Origin: an uncultured bacterium
Lineage (GTDB): Bacteria > Verrucomicrobiota > Lentisphaeria > Victivallales > UBA1829
Length of the DNA: 31,714 nt
Reading direction: 5' to 3'
NCBI GenBank assembly: GCA_900548385.1
Contig: URKJ01000047.1
Coordinates: forward strand, 1-31,714
Part shown: piece by piece, positions 14,589-23,552 of the stretch
How the letters are laid out: every line of letters begins with the position of its first letter
How positions within the stretch are numbered: the first letter of the stretch is position 1
Made by a program: the position numbers and the translations under genes
Notes under the pieces: model-generated
Databases searched by the model: none
Seen by the model: only the letters and a program-made list of their open reading frames with translations
Told to the model about the DNA's origin: nothing

Positions 14589-16976
14589 TTATTTTCCTCC
14601 CGGATAGTTTGTCCAAGCCTGTTTCAGGAACGGATCGCCGGGAATTCCGGTTTTCAGCAGTTCTTTCTGATTCCGAATCAACTGTTCCGGCGAGATTTCT
14701 TTTCCGGTATCAATCAGGGCGGCAAGTTTCCTTCGCAACCCGGCAAGGGAGTTGTTCAGGGATGCTGCCAGTTCTTCCTGCTTGAAAGAACTATTGCCGG
14801 ACAGGTACAGCGCCGATGCTCCGGCGATGATTCCCTGTCTGCTGTCGGGATTCTGCACATATCGTGCATGAAGCCTTTTCACAAGCTGTTTACGTTTTTC
14901 CAAAAGCGTTTCCGCAACGGAAAGATACTGTTTCAACATATTTTTTCCGGATTTTTCGGCAAGTAAAAGCTGAATATCTTTTGAATAGGGAATCCGTGAT
15001 TCAGCAGAACAGAACGACCGGAATGTTTCCAAATCGCTGAAAATTTCTTTGCTGCTGAAAAGTTCCGGTTTGAAACGGTCCTCAAATACCGTTGTATCGA
15101 ATTCACTTCCGATAGAGCGCAGATATTCCCAGAAAGCATAGACTCCGAGCATTTTGTCATAGGTACTCCGGGCATTTTTTTCTGAATAAGTCGGCATTTT
15201 TTTATCCAGGCAGTCACAGGCAAATACTGCATTCCATGCGGTATCGGAAAAAAGATTTTCCAGAACGGCGGAATTCTGTCCCGGAACAATGCTGTTCTGC
15301 CGGAATATGCGTTCGAAGTTTTTCAGCTGAACAATGATCTTTGCGAGGTGTTGATTGCTCTGCTCCATATCAGCCCTGCGCATGGAAAGATTGGCGGAAA
15401 TAATACACTGTTCGCCTGACGGTAAATGAAGGTTCGCTGAAAATTTGTCAAACTGCATTTGTGCGACACTGCTGTAATTCTTCATCAATATATTTTTGCT
15501 GTTTTGAAGTTCCGTCAGCGGTTGAAGCAGTTTTTTGCAGTAGAGACTGATGCTTCTGGAGGAGGCAAGACCTTTCTTTTTACGAACTTCAACCCGCTCC
15601 TCAATCCGTTTTTTCAATGCTTGCAATGCGCTGCCCGTTTTTTCCGTATCCGCGACGGATTTATATTGAGACATGATATTCATGACTTCTGCGTATTCTT
15701 CAGACAGATTTCTGATTTCAGCGACAAGATCTTCCGCCCGTATCAGCAGTTCTTTCCTGAAAGAAAGCGGAGTTTTTTCACAGATCCGTATACTGTTTTC
15801 CAGTTTTTCCGAAAGAGATTTTGCCGCATCAATGTTTTCTTCGTCATGCCTCAAATGTTCTTCCGTTCCCAAAACAGCAGACAGCAGATCATGAGTTTCC
15901 TGAGCATTTTTCATCTCTTTTGATGCTTTGTCCGCATTCCACTGCCACCGTTCCCTGTCAGCGGATACCAGAGTTGAAAACAGTTCGTTTGCTTCGTAAA
16001 TATCATCGTCTGCCGGTTTTCCTGAGAGAAGTTTTTGAATCTGTGTCCATGATTTGACTGTTTCCTCCCAGATTCCCAGTTTCCGAAGCAGATCAAGACG
16101 TTGGGTCATGTCTGTGTCCGCTCCACGGGCGGCAGCCGCCGATTGAAGCGTTTCACGGGCCTGTTCGAACCGTTCTTCCGCCGCATATCTTTCCGCTTTC
16201 AGGCGAATTGACTTTGCAGACGGAGAAATTGTCTGAAATGCGAAATAACCGCCGATTGTCAAAGCCAGAGTTAAAGCAACGACGCCTAGCTTCAGAAAGA
16301 TATGCGACCGAATATGGGTAACGGACTTGTCCCAGAATCTGAAATCAAGATAGGCAATGGAAATAATGTCGCCATCTTTCAGCATACGACCTGTTTCCGC
16401 ATTTTCGACAGAGAGCGGAGTGCCATTCACCTTTGTTCCGTTCCGGCTTCCCAGATCTTTCAGCCAGCAGGTGCCGTCGCTATGATTTTCCAGCACTGCA
16501 TGAACATGCGAAACCAGCGAATCTTCAACGATGATATTGCATCCGTTTGACGCGCCGATTTTTATATTGTTTTCTATGAGTTGATAAATTTTTCCCCGAT
16601 TTTTTCCAGTCAGCTGTTCCAGACGATGATGCGGGAGACTGTTTTTCGTCAAGATTGCTTCTTCAGCCAATTCGTCAATAACGAGTTTACTGTCTCCGAT
16701 GCTGTATGTATCGCCTTTTGCAATTTTGCGTTCCTGAATCTTTTCCCCCATGAAGTAGATTCCGTTCCGGCTCTTCAGATCCTGAATGAAAATGCTTTTT
16801 CCCTTGAGGAAAAGTCTGGCATGCTGTCCGCTGACACTGCGGTCTTCTGCGGGGACAGTCCATGTGCAGTCGGAACTGCGTCCAATAACAATGTCATTCG
16901 ATATTTCTGCAGAAGATATTTCATGGATAAGTTGTCCATTCAACTCAAGGCGGATGTTGTAATTTTTTTTGAACAT
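14589..16976 (-). CDS. Membrane protein with two FHA domains and a long helical outer region
   Basis: A 795-residue protein. FHA domain 1 spans about 28-100 (VIGRSSDCTW, SVSGQHARL, LKSRNGIYF) and FHA domain 2 about 137-215 (KIGASNGCNI, LVSHVHAVL, LGSRNGTKVNG); both keep the Gly-Arg/Ser-x-x-His phospho-threonine loop pattern, although domain 2 has GAS in place of GRS. A membrane helix (about 226-250) follows. The remaining 545 residues are charged, helix-rich and coiled-coil-like. So the two phospho-binding domains sit in the cytosol and a long rod in the periplasm. It could read the phosphorylation state set by the kinase/phosphatase pair and pass it across the membrane to the pilus. The gene begins on the stop codon of the gene before it (TAATG). 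Confidence 0.85.
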   Translation of the reverse strand: MFKKNYNIRLELNGQLIHEISSAEISNDIVIGRSSDCTWTVPAEDRSVSGQHARLFLKGKSIFIQDLKSRNGIYFMGEKIQERKIAKGDTYSIGDSKLVIDELAEEAILTKNSLPHHRLEQLTGKNRGKIYQLIENNIKIGASNGCNIIVEDSLVSHVHAVLENHSDGTCWLKDLGSRNGTKVNGTPLSVENAETGRMLKDGDIISIAYLDFRFWDKSVTHIRSHIFLKLGVVALTLALTIGGYFAFQTISPSAKSIRLKAERYAAEERFEQARETLQSAAAARGADTDMTQRLDLLRKLGIWEETVKSWTQIQKLLSGKPADDDIYEANELFSTLVSADRERWQWNADKASKEMKNAQETHDLLSAVLGTEEHLRHDEENIDAAKSLSEKLENSIRICEKTPLSFRKELLIRAEDLVAEIRNLSEEYAEVMNIMSQYKSVADTEKTGSALQALKKRIEERVEVRKKKGLASSRSISLYCKKLLQPLTELQNSKNILMKNYSSVAQMQFDKFSANLHLPSGEQCIISANLSMRRADMEQSNQHLAKIIVQLKNFERIFRQNSIVPGQNSAVLENLFSDTAWNAVFACDCLDKKMPTYSEKNARSTYDKMLGVYAFWEYLRSIGSEFDTTVFEDRFKPELFSSKEIFSDLETFRSFCSAESRIPYSKDIQLLLAEKSGKNMLKQYLSVAETLLEKRKQLVKRLHARYVQNPDSRQGIIAGASALYLSGNSSFKQEELAASLNNSLAGLRRKLAALIDTGKEISPEQLIRNQKELLKTGIPGDPFLKQAWTNYPGGK

Positions 16977-18541
16977 TACTTCCAGTCCTTTCGTCTGATC
17001 AGGTCATAACGATAATCCGCCTGTTGAAATTCCGCGGAGAATATCGAACTGCATGTCGCCTGAATGGACTGCATTGTCCTTGTATCATTGTTTGTTTCTG
17101 CATACTGGTAGGACAGTTTCTGGGAATTGTACCAGACTGTTTGCTGTTCGCGCAGTTTTATCAGCATTGACTTTGCTTCTGCAACGGCGTTATTATTTCC
17201 TGCCAGAGTTGCTTTAATAAGAGCACTGCGGAGTCGGTAAAATATTTTTCCCCAGTATACCGGAGCTTCCCGTTTCATGAAATTGACGGATTCTTCCAAA
17301 TCCTGTTCCGGGGTTGTTCCTGTCCGATAAAGGGATGTTCCTTCCCAATGATCTTCGGTCCTCTTAATGGCATAGATGACCATTGAATCAGCCTGATTGC
17401 GCAAAAAATTTTCAGCGCGCCATCGGTTTTGCAACGGAACCTCAATCATGACCGCATGTATATTTTCGGCATTCCGCAGGAATACAGAGAACCCGAAAAA
17501 ATCATCATTTTTAACCCTGCGGGTATAGGATATGGTGCTGAGGGGAATGCCGGCACCCCGGCTTCTGTTGACAAAAACAGTATTTTTATTTCCTCCCCAG
17601 TTGACGGAAGGCTCCTTGTCGCGGGTGGCGTTCATCCATTCTTCAAATGCTTCGCCATGGCTTCTGGTCAACGTACCTTTGTCTGTCATGTTTACTGCCA
17701 CAATATGCAACGGAACATCCTGCAATTTTCCGATTTTAGTAAATACTTCAGTCGTATTTCCGTTTGTCGTGACGGACATGCCGGGTGTTTTCGGAAATAC
17801 CAATGCAAGGTACGGAGATATCTGTTTGAAATCATTCAGAAATTTACCGTTTTTGTCGGTCGGCCAGGACAAATATTCTTCGGTTGCCGGTTTCAGATAG
17901 AAATAAAAGGCAATCGCTCCGCTGAAAAACAGCATCACGGGAACGGCGATAAGAAAAATTTTAAGTTTTTGCTTTAAGCGGAATGACTTTTTGATCTTTT
18001 CTAGCTCATCGTCTGAAGCGATGCGTGTCTGAAACGCCAGAGTTTCCGTACTGTCTTTTTCCTGAACAGAGAGGTCTTGCGGAACTGTTTCCGGTTCCCG
18101 AATCACTGTTTTTATCTCTTGTTGAACTGTTTTTACTGCTTCCGGTCTGGTTGCATCATTATCGGAATTCTCCGGAGGGATGCTTCCGGTGCATTTTGTT
18201 TTTTCATTATCTTCATCACTGTCGGCAACGGTCTGTTCCGCCGCTCTTTCTATGGCAAAAACCGTTCCTTCACCCAGCTGAACAGTATCACCGGCTGTAA
18301 TTTCGACAATATCTCCTATATTTATACTTTTACCGTTGTGTTTAGTCGTCCTTGAACTCAGGATTTCGATAGAGAGATTACTGCCGCTTCCGGAGCGGAT
18401 AATTACATGTTTTCCGGATACATCCGCTGCTTTCAGACAAATATCATTTGTATGGGAACGCCCTATGGATATTGTCTGATTGTGCGTGAGGGGAACTATC
18501 TCTCCTGTTTTTTCGCCGAGTGTAAATTTTATCTGATACAT
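16976..18541 (-). CDS. Membrane-anchored FHA-domain protein
   Basis: A 521-residue protein with one N-terminal FHA domain (about 22-98: ISIGRSHTNDICL, DVSGKHVII, and HNGKSINIGD), a charged linker (100-190), one membrane helix (about 194-215) and an outside domain of about 300 residues without a recognised family. That domain starts strand-rich and ends with helices (TPEQDLEESVNFMKRE, ALIKATLAGNNNAVAEAKSM). It lacks kinase or phosphatase residues, so it acts as a binder. It has the same build as the larger FHA protein that follows it, and the two may form a pair. Its start overlaps the TadC stop (TAATG), suggesting coupled translation. Confidence 0.85.
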   Translation of the reverse strand: MYQIKFTLGEKTGEIVPLTHNQTISIGRSHTNDICLKAADVSGKHVIIRSGSGSNLSIEILSSRTTKHNGKSINIGDIVEITAGDTVQLGEGTVFAIERAAEQTVADSDEDNEKTKCTGSIPPENSDNDATRPEAVKTVQQEIKTVIREPETVPQDLSVQEKDSTETLAFQTRIASDDELEKIKKSFRLKQKLKIFLIAVPVMLFFSGAIAFYFYLKPATEEYLSWPTDKNGKFLNDFKQISPYLALVFPKTPGMSVTTNGNTTEVFTKIGKLQDVPLHIVAVNMTDKGTLTRSHGEAFEEWMNATRDKEPSVNWGGNKNTVFVNRSRGAGIPLSTISYTRRVKNDDFFGFSVFLRNAENIHAVMIEVPLQNRWRAENFLRNQADSMVIYAIKRTEDHWEGTSLYRTGTTPEQDLEESVNFMKREAPVYWGKIFYRLRSALIKATLAGNNNAVAEAKSMLIKLREQQTVWYNSQKLSYQYAETNNDTRTMQSIQATCSSIFSAEFQQADYRYDLIRRKDWK

Positions 18542-19452
18542 TATTCCATTACTCCTCCTAAACCGCTTCCTATGACTTTAATCAAAACAGGCGTACCGAT
18601 AATCAAAAACATTGCAGGCATGATAAATACGGCAATGGGAAGAATCATTGCGGAAACAGCCCTTGCCGCTTTACGTTCCGCTATGTTGAACCGTACTCTT
18701 CTCATTTCTTCCGCCTGTATCTTCATCGTTTCGACGATGGATGCACCGACTTCAAAACCATGGGTCACGGCAGACGCGAATGCTGCGAAAGCATCTGTCT
18801 GAATGCGTTTTGCCATATTTTCAATCGCTTCGATGCGGGTTTTGCCGAGTTCCAGTTGCCGTAACATGATACCGAACTCCAGAGCCAGTGGGGAATTTTC
18901 TTTTTCCGTGGAAACGTAATAGCGGATTGCCGCTGTGAAATCTATGCCGGAACGCATCGCGGCGCCAATCAGATCAATAGCAAACGGCAATGCTTTCATG
19001 ATCTGAGTCTGTCTCTTGTCCGCACAGCTGAAAATGATTGTCGACGGATAGACATAACCGATAAATCCGAAAGTCATGGCAACGAAAAACAATACTATTC
19101 CATTAATTGTCGTAAGCATGAAAATGAATGTCATGGTTGTTGAAGCAATCAGACAGGTCAGAATTTTTGCAGTGAAAATGAAATTGGTATCCATTTTGAT
19201 ATTTGCCGCAATCAGGGCATTTTCCAACTTTTCTTTCTTTTCCGGTTGAAAATGTTCCATCACATTACCGGCAGATTCTGCAAAACAGGCGAGAAGGCCC
19301 CATGTCAGTTTGTAAAAAACGGGAATGTTTCTCCCCGTAAAATCATACGATCCCCCCTTGGGTTTATTGATGAAAAACGCCAGAAACAGATACGGGATAA
19401 AGACGATCCCGAATACAATCAGATACATCGGTATATTACTTTCTGTCTGCAC
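18541..19452 (-). CDS. tadC: Tad platform protein TadC
   Basis: A 303-residue inner-membrane platform protein of the T2SSF/TadC family. It has N-terminal hydrophobic helices (IPMYLIVFGIVFIPYLFLAFF), a cytosolic helical domain with the family's EFGIMLRQLELGKTRIEAI and DAFAAFASAVTHGFEVG patterns, and C-terminal helices ending VIGSGLGG. The open frame continues upstream into TadB, but the best start is a GTG at 19452, with AGAGG seven bases before it; another GTG overlapping the TadB stop has the site only one base away. TadB and TadC together form the ring on which the TadA motor pushes out pilins. Confidence 0.92.
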   Translation of the reverse strand: MQTESNIPMYLIVFGIVFIPYLFLAFFINKPKGGSYDFTGRNIPVFYKLTWGLLACFAESAGNVMEHFQPEKKEKLENALIAANIKMDTNFIFTAKILTCLIASTTMTFIFMLTTINGIVLFFVAMTFGFIGYVYPSTIIFSCADKRQTQIMKALPFAIDLIGAAMRSGIDFTAAIRYYVSTEKENSPLALEFGIMLRQLELGKTRIEAIENMAKRIQTDAFAAFASAVTHGFEVGASIVETMKIQAEEMRRVRFNIAERKAARAVSAMILPIAVFIMPAMFLIIGTPVLIKVIGSGLGGVME

Positions 19453-19454
19453 GG

Positions 19455-20318
19455 TCACACCTCTATTGTAATTATTTTTTTGAGAATATAGTAACCTGTT
19501 GAAACCAATGCGACAGCTCCCGCCACGGCGAGCCAACCCGTTCCTGTTGTTACTAACGGAGTCATTAGAACAGGGTCTATAAAGTAAAGGAGAAGAAACG
19601 CAACAGCGGGGGAGAGTGCGATGGAAATTGCTTCAAAGCGTCCCTGCGCCGTCATGTTTTTCAGACGCTCCTGAAACTCGGTTCTTGCCCGGATTGTCAC
19701 AACCATTTCCTCCAGAACCTCAGACAAACTTCCTCCGGATTTTGTCGTCAGCGAAATTGTGGTGACAAGCAAATGCAGGTCTTCGCAGGGAATCCGCTTG
19801 TACATGCGGACAAATGCTTCCGGCAAATCGACACCGAGGCGGTATTCCCGCAAAAGAGTATTTAACTCCTCCCGCATTGGACCATCTATTCTATTGGCGA
19901 CAGATTCGATTGACTGTCCCAGTGCCAACCCTGAACGCAGACCATTGGAAAGCCCCATCGTAAAGTCGAGAATCTTTGCTTCAAACGCTTCCTGACGTTT
20001 TATCCGTTTCTGCTGATAAAGCCAGTAGACGAAAAAATAGGCGGCAAGACCGAACCCGCAGGCAACGGGGACGGCAATCTTCATCTGTTCGACACCAAAT
20101 GCAAGTTGAAGCAGAAACATGCAGCATCCGGTAATCAGTGCGGAAAAAATCCTTGTCATCAGCAATTTTTCCGGCGAAATGAAACGACGCAGTTCCTCGT
20201 AACGGGGATTGGCATTCAGTTCCAGCTTTTCCAGGAGATATTTGGATCCCATGCGGATCAGAATAAAGCAGAACATCATGGAGGCTGTAAAAATCAGAAT
20301 AAAGTTGAAGTATCCCAT
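19455..20318 (-). CDS. tadB: Tad platform protein TadB
   Basis: A 287-residue T2SSF-family membrane protein, the partner of TadC. It has helices at about 4-24, 55-75 and 78-98, a cytosolic domain with the hallmark NGLRSGLALGQSIESV and SLTTKSGGSLSEVLEEM, and closing helices from about 235. The conserved ARTEFQERLKNMTAQGRFEA supports TadB rather than PilC. Start ATG at 20318, with AAGGGTG nearby and nine bases after the TadA stop. It forms the inner-membrane platform that turns ATP hydrolysis by TadA into filament extension. Confidence 0.93.
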   Translation of the reverse strand: MGYFNFILIFTASMMFCFILIRMGSKYLLEKLELNANPRYEELRRFISPEKLLMTRIFSALITGCCMFLLQLAFGVEQMKIAVPVACGFGLAAYFFVYWLYQQKRIKRQEAFEAKILDFTMGLSNGLRSGLALGQSIESVANRIDGPMREELNTLLREYRLGVDLPEAFVRMYKRIPCEDLHLLVTTISLTTKSGGSLSEVLEEMVVTIRARTEFQERLKNMTAQGRFEAISIALSPAVAFLLLYFIDPVLMTPLVTTGTGWLAVAGAVALVSTGYYILKKIITIEV

Positions 20319-20327
20319 AATTCACCC

Positions 20328-22010
20328 TTATACTTTCGGAACAAATACGGACATGTCAAGATTGAGCCGTCCGCTCTTCCGCAGTTCATCAATAAATATG
20401 GGGATATTGCCTGTTGCCGTATGGTACCCCTGAACTTTTCCGTTGGAGTCGAGTCCGGTTTGTTCAAACGTAAAGATATCCTGCAGGAGTATCTGATTTC
20501 CCTCCCGCCCGGTGACTTCCGTTATTTTTACCACTTTTCTCGAACCGTCAACAAGACGAGTCTGCTGGACGATAATATCCAGTGCCGATGCGATCTGTTC
20601 GCGTATCGCTGTTGAGGGAAGTTCAAAACCCGCCATCATGACCATATTCTCCAGTCTTGCCAGAGCATCACGGGGATTGTTTGCATGGGCAGTTGTAAGC
20701 GATCCGTCGTGTCCGGTGTTCATTGCCTGAAGCATATCCAGCGCTTCTGCTCCACGACACTCTCCGACGATGATTCTGTCCGGACGCATACGCAATGTAT
20801 TTATGACAAGGTCCCGGATGGAAATGCGTCCTTTCCCCTCAATATTGGCTGGACGAGCTTCCAGGTTGACCAGATTCGGGTGGGTAAGTTTCAATTCCGC
20901 GGAGTCTTCCACCGTAATAACCCGTTCATCTTCCGGAATAAACAAGGAAAGCACGTTGAGAAGAGTTGTTTTTCCTGAACCTGTTCCACCGGAAACCAGG
21001 ATGTTCTTTCTGGAACGGACTGCTTCCTGCAGAAAGAGAGCCATCTCTCTTGTCATGCTGCCGAATGCAATCAGATCATCCGTTGTCAGTTTCCTGTCGG
21101 CAAATTTACGCACGGTCAAAGCAGCTCCGTGCAGGGCGAGAGGGGGAATTACCGCATTAACGCGGCTGCCGTCCGGCAAACGGGCATCGACCATCGGGCT
21201 GGCATCGTCGATATGCCGTCCCAGCGGTTCTACAATACGCTGAATAATGGAAATAAGATGCTGTTCGTTAAAAAAACGGACTCCGCTGTCAAACAGTTTT
21301 CCGGCACTTTCCACAAAAACAACGTGGGGGCCGTTGATCATGATTTCAGAGATTCGCGGGGAACGCAGAAGCGGCGATAACGGCCCGAAACCAATCAGTT
21401 CATCCAGAAGAGCCTGACGGAACAGATCCATTGGAATTTTCACAGGAATCTCATGACGCCGCTCTTTCAGTGTCCGGTCAAGACTCGCTTCCAATTTGGA
21501 GCGCATCGTTGAGTTGTTCAGTTCCTTGAGTGCGCTCTCGGAAAGATTCAGTTTTTCAAGAATGTCTTCATGAATGGAACGGGTCAGAGCCATAATTTCC
21601 GGTTCATACAGAACGGAGGCATTCTGAAATTCTTTTTTAAAGTCAACCGGTATTTCTCTTTTCGATTCCGCCGCCGGCTGCTGAAAAACCGGAACAGATT
21701 CCGGGAGATGAGGGTTGCCGGATAAAACGATTTCATAATTCGCAATCTTTATAATGTCTCCCATTTTGACGGAAGTTGTTTCTGGAATTTTTTCATTGTT
21801 CAGGAACGTTCCGGCGGTACTTCCGAGATCTTCAATGAAAATCTGTCCGTTGCAGGATAAGAGGCGGGCATGTTTACGGGAAACGTCACTGCCGGACAAA
21901 ACAATATCGCATTCAGAATGACGGCCGAGCAGCATTGCCCAGTCGCCATCTGCAACGTCCTTTGTCTGTACGACGTTCGTTTTATTCGCAATCACTTTGA
22001 TTTGAAGCAT
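20328..22010 (-). CDS. tadA: TadA/CpaF secretion ATPase with N-terminal FHA domain
   Basis: A 560-residue fusion. The first ~100 residues are an FHA domain (LLGRHSECDI, DVSRKHARL, EDLGSTAGTFLN); the rest is a CpaF-type type II/IV secretion ATPase: GGTGSGKTTLLN (Walker A, about 341-352), ITVEDSAEL (the Asp box), RIIVGECRGAEAL (Walker B, about 412-424), TGHDGSLTTAHANNP (His box, about 432-446) and QTRLVDGSRKVVKITEV near the end. Three earlier in-frame starts exist, one overlapping the secretin stop; the ATG at 22010 is preceded at five bases by GGAGG, the strongest ribosome site in the region, so I chose it. The motor that powers the pilus thus carries its own phospho-threonine reader, which suggests direct control by the kinase/phosphatase pair. 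FHA-CpaF fusions occur in some other phyla; this one is the clearest link between the two systems here. Confidence 0.95.
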   Translation of the reverse strand: MLQIKVIANKTNVVQTKDVADGDWAMLLGRHSECDIVLSGSDVSRKHARLLSCNGQIFIEDLGSTAGTFLNNEKIPETTSVKMGDIIKIANYEIVLSGNPHLPESVPVFQQPAAESKREIPVDFKKEFQNASVLYEPEIMALTRSIHEDILEKLNLSESALKELNNSTMRSKLEASLDRTLKERRHEIPVKIPMDLFRQALLDELIGFGPLSPLLRSPRISEIMINGPHVVFVESAGKLFDSGVRFFNEQHLISIIQRIVEPLGRHIDDASPMVDARLPDGSRVNAVIPPLALHGAALTVRKFADRKLTTDDLIAFGSMTREMALFLQEAVRSRKNILVSGGTGSGKTTLLNVLSLFIPEDERVITVEDSAELKLTHPNLVNLEARPANIEGKGRISIRDLVINTLRMRPDRIIVGECRGAEALDMLQAMNTGHDGSLTTAHANNPRDALARLENMVMMAGFELPSTAIREQIASALDIIVQQTRLVDGSRKVVKITEVTGREGNQILLQDIFTFEQTGLDSNGKVQGYHTATGNIPIFIDELRKSGRLNLDMSVFVPKV

Positions 22011-22015
22011 AGCCG

Positions 22016-22020
22016 CCTCC
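22016..22020 (-). promoter_or_regulatory. Strong ribosome site that sets the TadA start
   Basis: GGAGG on the minus strand lies 5 bases before the ATG at 22010, inside the longer open frame that starts at 22034. It supports translation starting at MLQIKV rather than MVNSME, so the secretin and TadA genes do not overlap but are 17 bases apart. Confidence 0.7.
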
Positions 22021-22027
22021 ATTGAAT

Positions 22028-23548
22028 TTACCATGAGAACCAGTTCAACCAGCTTAACCAGCCGCGGTAACGTTTTTCTTCCTCAATCCGTTTCTGATTG
22101 TCGCGCTTTGCATCACGATACACCGGCGCGGTTTCCTGATCCAACGGGATATTAATCTGAACATCAGGATTGGATTTTACGAGGCGCGGACAGGCAAGAA
22201 TCAACAGGCAGGTGTCCGTAACGGAATTATCGTCTTCGGATACAAACCATTTGAGCACCGGAGTGTTGCGCAATATGGGAAGACCGGATTTTCGGGTATC
22301 CTGTGCGATTTTCTTTGAACCGGCTATAACAATGGTCTTGTTCAAATCACAGAACACTGTCTGTTTCGTGGTGTCTTCCGCCAGAGTGTACGAATTGTCA
22401 TCCGAACCGAGAAGAGCCGAGTTCTTCAGATCAAGCGTCAGTTTGGTACGGTTGGGAGAAACGAGCCCGCCGTTCACCTTGATTTTCAAGCCGAACTCAA
22501 TATTTTGCAGGCTTCCGTTTTCGACTCCGTTGACTTTCACATAGACGGAACCGCCGGTATGAAGCGTTCCGCCTTGCGGGTCATTGTTTGCAAAGCTGAC
22601 ATGTCCGGCATTGTAAGTTCTGCTGACTCCATTTGCCGTAAGAAAGCGGACCGTTGAATCCATATTTCCATTGATTACGGCAGATCCGCTTCCCCTTCCT
22701 GCGACAAGGTCATAAAGACCTCCGGCGGAAAGTCCCCCGGTCGGTACGGAATTGGAGCCGATGTTGCTGGAATTGGATTTGCTGATGCCTGCGTATACAA
22801 TATCCACCTGCAGTATTGTCTCAATTACTGAAAGATTGATGATGCCGCGGATTTGACCATTGGAGACGTTCGCGCCGCCATCCGTGGAAAGCCACGTCTG
22901 GGTTGACAAAATCTGCCTGATCTTATCCACCTCTTTCTGACTGTACATCTCACCGGTCAGAACTACGTTGTTGGAAGAAATCTGCAAAGACAGTTCTCCG
23001 GTTTCCGGCCGTTTATTTTGATCACAGAATATGAAACCGGCTTCTGTCAACATTTTTTTCAGATTCATCACCGTTTCTGCGGATGGTGCAAATGTGGCAA
23101 AATTCTGACAGCTGCCGGAATAATTCGGAAGTACACGCATAAGATGTTTCCAATGTTCCGGCTTGGTAACCGTTCCTTTAATAACAATTTGATCCTCGTT
23201 GGTGGAAATATCAAGTTCGGTCAGCATTTCCAGATCGGAACGGAGCTTTTTCAAAATTTTGGCAAGGTTGGATTTGACGGAAATAATGTAGTCTTTCTGC
23301 ATTCCGCCGCCTGACGCCATAAGATTTACTTCACCGATGGCTCCCGCCATCAGGCGGAACTGGGAATCGGTTGCTTCAACACGGACTATATCTGTTTTAG
23401 CCGGGATCAGTTTGTATGATTCTATTACGAACGGAACCTGAATGATTTTTGTCGTTCCGACAATCATACTGACTTTTTCCGCTTCGGCGGCAAACGCTGC
23501 CGCGGAAAACACTGCTGACAAAAATAGAAACAGGGCTTTTTTCATCAC
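22028..23548 (-). CDS. cpaC: Tad outer-membrane secretin CpaC/RcpA
   Basis: A 506-residue secretin. The signal peptide (MMKKALFLFLSAVFSAAAFAAEA) is followed by the pilus-secretin N-terminal domain (VGTTKIIQVPF, GEVNLMA), a BON-like region (about 95-130), and the secretin core from about 235. The core shows VDIVYAGISKSN, the GxSG-like loop GRGSGSAVING, VRFLTANGVSRTYNAGHVSFAN (about 305-326), IEFGLKIKVNGGLV and the closing KTIVIAGSKKI, GLPILRNTPVLKWFVSEDDN and LLILACPRLV. It forms the outer-membrane ring through which the pilus passes. The start is either the GTG at 23548 (7 bases after AAGGAG) or the ATG one codon on; both give nearly the same protein. A basic, Trp-rich tail (RYRGWLSWLNWFSW) is unusual and may bind a partner. 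Confidence 0.93.
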   Translation of the reverse strand: MMKKALFLFLSAVFSAAAFAAEAEKVSMIVGTTKIIQVPFVIESYKLIPAKTDIVRVEATDSQFRLMAGAIGEVNLMASGGGMQKDYIISVKSNLAKILKKLRSDLEMLTELDISTNEDQIVIKGTVTKPEHWKHLMRVLPNYSGSCQNFATFAPSAETVMNLKKMLTEAGFIFCDQNKRPETGELSLQISSNNVVLTGEMYSQKEVDKIRQILSTQTWLSTDGGANVSNGQIRGIINLSVIETILQVDIVYAGISKSNSSNIGSNSVPTGGLSAGGLYDLVAGRGSGSAVINGNMDSTVRFLTANGVSRTYNAGHVSFANNDPQGGTLHTGGSVYVKVNGVENGSLQNIEFGLKIKVNGGLVSPNRTKLTLDLKNSALLGSDDNSYTLAEDTTKQTVFCDLNKTIVIAGSKKIAQDTRKSGLPILRNTPVLKWFVSEDDNSVTDTCLLILACPRLVKSNPDVQINIPLDQETAPVYRDAKRDNQKRIEEEKRYRGWLSWLNWFSW

Positions 23549-23552
23549 CGTA

